From Scylla paramamosain (taxonomy: Eukaryota > Arthropoda > Malacostraca > Decapoda > Portunidae), in the NCBI RefSeq assembly GCF_035594125.1, contig NC_087197.1, positions 5,202,852-5,266,851 on the forward strand: a stretch of 64,000 bases of DNA. Direction: 5' to 3'. The position numbers were made by a program, and so were the translations under genes. Of the stretch, positions 60,952-64,000 are shown piece by piece; position 1 is the first letter of the stretch, and every line of letters begins with the position of its first letter. The notes under the pieces are model-generated. The model saw only the letters and a list, made by a program, of their open reading frames with translations, ran no database searches and was not told the DNA's origin.

Positions 60952-62240
60952 ATTAGAATAGATCACCAAGCCGTGTTGTCAGTCTTTAGCCAGAAGACAA
61001 AATCTCCTCGGATGAACCGTTTGATCCTGGAAATGAGAGACTACCAATATAAGACTGAATACAAGTCAGGTAAAAATAATGTGGTGGCTGATCAATCGAG
61101 TCACCCGGTAGGAGTAGTCCAAGAAATTAGCCCGAACACCTATTTAGGCCACAACAAGGAGGAAATAAGTAGACTACAAACTGAGGAACCATGGTGGAAC
61201 CATGGTGGAGGGAAATGAAAGAATATCTAGAAGGCGGACGAATTCTCCGATCTAAATTCCTGAGAGTGACTCTAGATTAATTTGTTATAGAAGATGAAAA
61301 ACTACAAAATTTAAACCAGACAGTACATCTTATGTAAGTTAATTATACCTAACATTCCCAGGAAGGAAGCCTTAATGTTAGCCCATGTAAAATAATCAGG
61401 ACATCTTGGACAGTTGAAGACCATCCTCAAAGCAAAACATTTTTATTGGCCTAACTTTAGTGACCATTATTCCCGCTTTGTAAAATTCTTTAAATTAAGA
61501 ACTAGGACGGCCAAGTAGGTAGTTAGGAATTTAGAGACATATTTGGGAGACTTTGGGATCTCCGTAGTGCTTCTGATGGACTGCGCCAGAGAGTTCACTT
61601 CAGAAGCTTTGCATGAATTGTGCCAAGGATGTGGCATTCAGCTTGAGCACTCTACGCCATACCATCCTCAGGGAAATTCAGCATCAGAGCGAATGCATCA
61701 CACCATGAAGACAGTGCTCACTGTTTTGTGTAAAGGGTAACCCACAAAGTGGCCAGTGTCTCACCAAATATCAGTGCTAAATAGTGCGGTCCATGAAACA
61801 ACTGGTGAACAGCCATACTACCTGATGTTTTCTAGATATCTACCACATAATGTAGGTGTCCATCTACCCCAGGTGACTGAAGACCCTGATCTGCAAGTGG
61901 TGCACAAAGCAATCCAGCAAGTAAGGATGTCCCAGAAATGGACAGACAAGGACAACAGGGATAGGAAGGATCAGAAAGTGGAAAATTACCGGTTATTGTG
62001 GATTAAGAAAGAGATAGCGTAATCAGTGGCAGAACGGAAACATTAGACCCCTATAAAGTGAAAGACATTATACAGGATAGGATTGTGTATATCCTGGAGG
62101 ATCTTTGTACACATGTGCAACGAGCCGCAAAGTGAAACCATACTATAGGGATGACCCCTTAATAGTGGAGACCGATGAGCTCATACTGTCACCTGAGGAT
62201 GAAGATAAAGTAGAGCCATGACCTGTTAGGATTAAGCGGG
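60952..62240 (+). pseudogene. G1 RNase H end and integrase
   Basis: RNase H end IRIDHQAVLSVFSQKTKSP, MRDYQYKTEYKSGKNNVV and ADQSSHP. Integrase zinc domain near 61380-61500 is degraded (HLGQLKTILKAK, FYWPNF). Core: ILLMDCAREFTSEALHELCQ-type block (61545) and STPYHPQGNSASERMHHTMK with catalytic Glu in SERM intact, LNSAVHETTGEQPYYLMFSR, DLQVVHKAIQQVRM (61756-62022). The C-terminal end (VAERKH, WRIFVH) is frameshifted. The first catalytic Asp region is not readable. Confidence 0.8.
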
Positions 62241-62700
62241 TTGCAAGGAGATATATTGAGTATTAGCAAATTCCTTGGGAACAGTTAGTGAAAGGCCTCT
62301 GGTACACTGGGGAGTGTAGGATAGGTTGACTTCAACATTCCCTTTTGTTACAGCTAAAACAAAAGAGAGCTGATTATACTGGACTTGCTCTAGAAGATTA
62401 ATGGAGCCCAAGGATGCCCCGGGCTCTGCTAGGCTACCAAGTTAACCCAAATGGGTTAAATGGAATGCATTCTCCCCGGACTGAGTACAGGATAGGGTGC
62501 TCACAATGCCCCTATACCACTATTCCAGGAACAGGACCAGTGTGGGGATGAAGGACATGAACTGGCCAGAGGATCGGATCCCAAATGGACTCAAGAGCAC
62601 GCCAGTGCTAAGAAGTGATGGAGCTGGGCATAAGGGTGTCAAGGAGTGATGAAGACTTCCGGGAGAGGGAGAAGAACTTTGAAAAAAATCCGAGGGGAGA

Positions 62701-63988
62701 TGTCAACTCAAAATGAACACCAACCCGACACTCGTGTTTTTTTTGTTTTTTTCTCGCATGTAAATGTTTGGATTTTTAAAAATTAATGTAAAGGTCAGTG
62801 TATTTCATGAGAGATTTTCAGAGTTAGTAAGGGATGAGCCATGCATCGCGTTTTTAAAATTTTTTTTTTTATTTAGGGGATGGACTTTATTCTAGTTCTC
62901 CCTGAAAATTTCTCATAGGCGCCCTGCTCACCTCCTTGTTATGAAAAGCGCGCACAACAGGCCACTTCACTTAGAATGGCCAGAGAACTCAATGAAATGT
63001 GAATATTGTACAACATTAACGCCAAATTTAGGCAGAGAATATTAATTAGGTTTTGGAAAAGCAAGTAGGGAATAGAGGACTAAGTAGTGCAAAAGCGAGT
63101 CGTGGCCAATCAGGAGCCGCCAGACGGGCGCGGAGTGATATCAACACCTAGCTGGGACCCAAGCCACCATCTTCGCTCTCTTTGGCTCTGCCATGCAACA
63201 AGCAAAGACGTACACCCTACTTTCCCCAAGAACCTCACTCCAGACGTCCGTCCAGTAAAGACAAATAGTGAGTTTAGACGTCCGTCCAGTAAAGACAAAC
63301 AGAGAGTTGGTGGCCACTGTGTGTTGATATCATCTCTTGAGGAGCGACCAGCAGAGGGATGACGAAAAACCTTCCCCATAGGTGCTGTAAAGGAGGGACC
63401 AGGTAAATCACGAGGGACCAGCAGTTGGACAAGGTAAAGCCAGGTCACCGTGGGGAAGCGAGGTGCCATCAGGGACCACGTGGACACCACGAGGCTTTGA
63501 GGGACCGCCAGGGTTACCTGTGGGCCTCCCTTAACGCTATTACCTCTCTTGCTACGTCTTCACTACTGGCGAGTCCACGTGGTAGTGTGGCCAGCCCACC
63601 CACCATACACCTAGACCCCAACCTGCCTACAGAAACTGCACAGACGTCCACTCAACCTAGAGACAGATAAGCACTCCGGGATCCGTAGTATTTAGTTATG
63701 TAGTGCAGCCCCAAAGAGGATTTTAATAGATAGTGATCCTCCTCGATTTTTTTTTATATTGTTTTGTTATTTTGAGTGCTATAGTAAATAATCATTTTTT
63801 TTTTGTTTATTTTTCACAAGTCAGTAACTTTTTTTTTTTTCCGTTGTGTATACTTCAGTAACTTTTTTTTTTTTTTCGTTGTGTATACTTCAGTGTTCAA
63901 GTTACACCGTTAAGTGATTCACACACAAATAAAGTTGTTTCCTGAATATTTTTTTTTTATCTAAAATATGTCACCGGGAATCAGCACC
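62701..63988 (+). repeat. G1 3' LTR
   Basis: Starts TGTCAACTCAAAATGAAC after the polypurine GAGGGGAGA, ends near AATCAGCACC. It contains a ~35-bp tandem duplication (AGACGTCCGTCCAGTAAAGA at 63245 and 63278) and a ~41-bp T-rich one at 63820-63895. AATAAAG at 63929 is a possible polyadenylation signal. Confidence 0.8.
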
Positions 63989-64000
63989 CTAGGATATGAA

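Larger units (their letters stand above)
48595..63988 (+). mobile_element. G1: Ty3/gypsy element interrupted by two later insertions
   Basis: 5' LTR 48595-49040, gag start at 49555, RT and RNase H at 53490-54400 and 60952-61200, integrase 61380-62100, polypurine GAGGGGAGA directly before the 3' LTR at 62701. A LINE B copy sits in gag and the G2 element in RNase H. Without these insertions the element is about 6.7 kb, a normal size. Gene order gag-PR-RT-RH-IN is canonical, and no env-like frame is visible. Confidence 0.85.

Overview
The window looks like intergenic or intronic DNA of a decapod crustacean, most likely a crab-like genome. It has no operon logic. Very long (TC)n, (TA)n and (CA)n microsatellites sit every few kilobases, and most coding signal comes from decayed retrotransposons whose proteins resemble elements I know from decapod and other arthropod genomes. 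The organism call is an inference from repeat style and protein resemblance, not from a marker gene.

Layout. 3-1247: Ty3/gypsy pol fragment. 3220-7345 (minus): almost full-length CR1/jockey-like LINE with a PHD-type ORF1 finger, a CCHC knuckle, endonuclease and reverse transcriptase (RT). 7560-19290: pile-up of I-like LINE copies (here 'LINE A', with RRM and CCHC ORF1, endonuclease, RT and RNase H), many with internal deletions, plus one copy of a second jockey-like family ('LINE B'). 19579-21603: an array of heat-shock-element-like motifs, a TATA box and an initiator ahead of a decayed multi-copy arthropod orphan gene. 21640-22653: another LINE A copy. 23478-23639 (minus): an isolated spliced-looking exon. 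Two related exon-like blocks occur on the same strand at 30591-30857 and 40836-41103. 25521-28210: an LTR fragment followed by a DDE transposon remnant with candidate terminal inverted repeats. 28225-30510: LINE B copies. 33410-34680: LINE A 3' end. 36655-37385: a long palindrome with a (TA)n apex. 38521-38900: LINE endonuclease fragment. 39180-40330 (minus): Penelope-like element with a GIY-YIG tail. 43150-46590: LINE D, nearly complete ORF2. 46730-48258: LINE B and LINE A 3' ends.

48595-63988 is a nested complex. A Ty3/gypsy element on the plus strand ('G1') is interrupted by a LINE B copy (50206-52365) and by a second LTR element on the minus strand ('G2', 54405-60951) with a perfect 4-bp ATTA target duplication. 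G2 has the integrase C-terminal domain ahead of RT and RNase H, the unusual gene order described for Gmr1-like elements, and its polypurine tract follows RNase H almost directly.

Almost every open frame is broken, so nothing here reads as an intact autonomous element. The non-mobile candidates are the three exon-like blocks and the orphan gene with its promoter-like upstream region. All similarity statements are from memory of protein families; no searches were run.
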